Source of the DNA: Gemmatimonadota bacterium
Lineage (GTDB): Bacteria > Gemmatimonadota > Gemmatimonadetes > Gemmatimonadales > GWC2-71-9
Direction: 5' to 3'
Length of the DNA: 5,285 bases
NCBI GenBank assembly: GCA_024640185.1
Contig: JAHEFN010000188.1
Coordinates: 1-5,285 of the forward strand
This document shows, one piece after another, positions 4,886 to 5,285 of this stretch; position 1 is the first letter of the stretch; each line of letters opens with the position of its first letter. A program made the translations under genes and the position numbers. The notes below the pieces were generated by a model that saw nothing but the letters and a program-made list of their open reading frames with translations, had not been told where the DNA came from and did no database searches.

Positions 4886-5285
4886 CTACCGCCAGCGCAC
4901 CGTCTTCACCCGGGTGCCCTGTCGGATCATCACCCCGGACTCCATCCCGTTCATCATTGCCAACTCGTCAGCCGAGACCGCGTCGTTGCTCGCCGCGGCC
5001 AGCGCGTCGAGGGTCATCTGCCGACTGAGGGTGACCACGTCGAGCTCCCGCACCCGGCGGAAGGTCATGTTGCTTGGTGTGCGTGCGAAGCTCTTCGCGA
5101 CGCGATCGATGGCGACGATGTACTGGTTGTCGGCACCGGAGAGCCTGAGCCCGAGCAGTTGATAGACCGCCCCGCCGAGCTCGATGAATGTTGCCGTCCC
5201 GACGATGCGCTGTCCGTTGGACTGTTGCACCACGAAATCCTCGCTCGCAGCGGGGAGTCCGTTGATCGGCGCTCGCGATGAGCCG
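4886..5285 (-). CDS. M48-family metalloprotease, C-terminal part (5' end outside window)
   Basis: The frame is open from the right edge and ends at TAG 4886-4888, giving 132 residues. It matches the C-terminal portion of large M48-type zinc proteases related to BepA/Loip, which act on envelope proteins. Recognisable parts are INGLPAA, then a beta-rich segment with TATFIELGGAVYQLLGLRL. After these come RVAKSFART and a LysM-like tail with RVRELDVVTLSRQMTLDALA, then DELAMMNGM and QGTRVKTVRW. The catalytic HEXXH motif would lie in the missing N-terminal part, so activity cannot be judged. The call rests on family memory of this C-terminal pattern. Together with the exporter and kinase-like gene downstream it forms a likely operon. 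An alternative is a non-catalytic protein that shares the same tail domain. Confidence 0.75.
   Translation of the reverse strand, partial: GSSRAPINGLPAASEDFVVQQSNGQRIVGTATFIELGGAVYQLLGLRLSGADNQYIVAIDRVAKSFARTPSNMTFRRVRELDVVTLSRQMTLDALAAASNDAVSADELAMMNGMESGVMIRQGTRVKTVRWR

Noticed and set aside
4184..5281. Open frame of 365 codons on the + strand opposite the exporter and protease
   Set aside because: His/Gly/Asp/Arg-rich composition typical of an antisense shadow; the - strand genes have clear family motifs.
1..5285. tRNA, rRNA, CRISPR, insertion sequence or prophage features
   Set aside because: I looked for T-loop patterns, evenly spaced repeats, terminal inverted repeats and transposase motifs and saw none.

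Overview
This is a GC-rich chromosomal window from a bacterium. I infer a member of Gemmatimonadota or a relative in the wider FCB group. The reasons are the base composition, the GGAG-type start sites, and a sigma factor whose promoter-binding region reads like the Bacteroidota type. No rRNA, tRNA, mobile element or CRISPR array is visible. Taxonomy is inference; a search with the sigma factor or AroB fragment would settle it.

Left half, + strand: the C-terminal end of 3-dehydroquinate synthase (aroB, 1-315), a 262-base intergenic region with DnaA-box-like sites and a terminator-like hairpin, a compact sigma-70 family factor (578-1477), a 130-base gap with no clear element, and a YgfZ/GcvT-like folate-binding protein (1608-2513). 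These three genes have unrelated jobs: aromatic amino acid synthesis, transcription, and iron-sulfur cluster maintenance.

Right half, - strand, read from the right edge: the C-terminal part of an M48-family metalloprotease (4886-5285), an MFS_3-type exporter (3617-4867) and a cytidylate kinase-like protein (2999-3616). They form a tight cluster with gaps of 18 and 0 bases, all in one reading frame separated by two TAG codons. Beyond it, with its own control region, lies a 77-residue predicted lipoprotein (2576-2809) whose mature part is almost entirely five 11-residue repeats. The two halves converge on a strong hairpin at 2518-2550 that probably ends transcription from both sides.

Most of the window is ordinary housekeeping sequence. 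The parts most worth a second look are the hendecad-repeat lipoprotein with two perfect palindromes upstream of it, the sigma factor's unusual region 2.2 (DLVAIGN where DLIQEGN is usual) together with its Bacteroidota-like region 2.4, and the intergenic region before the sigma gene. I found no convincing new multi-gene system.
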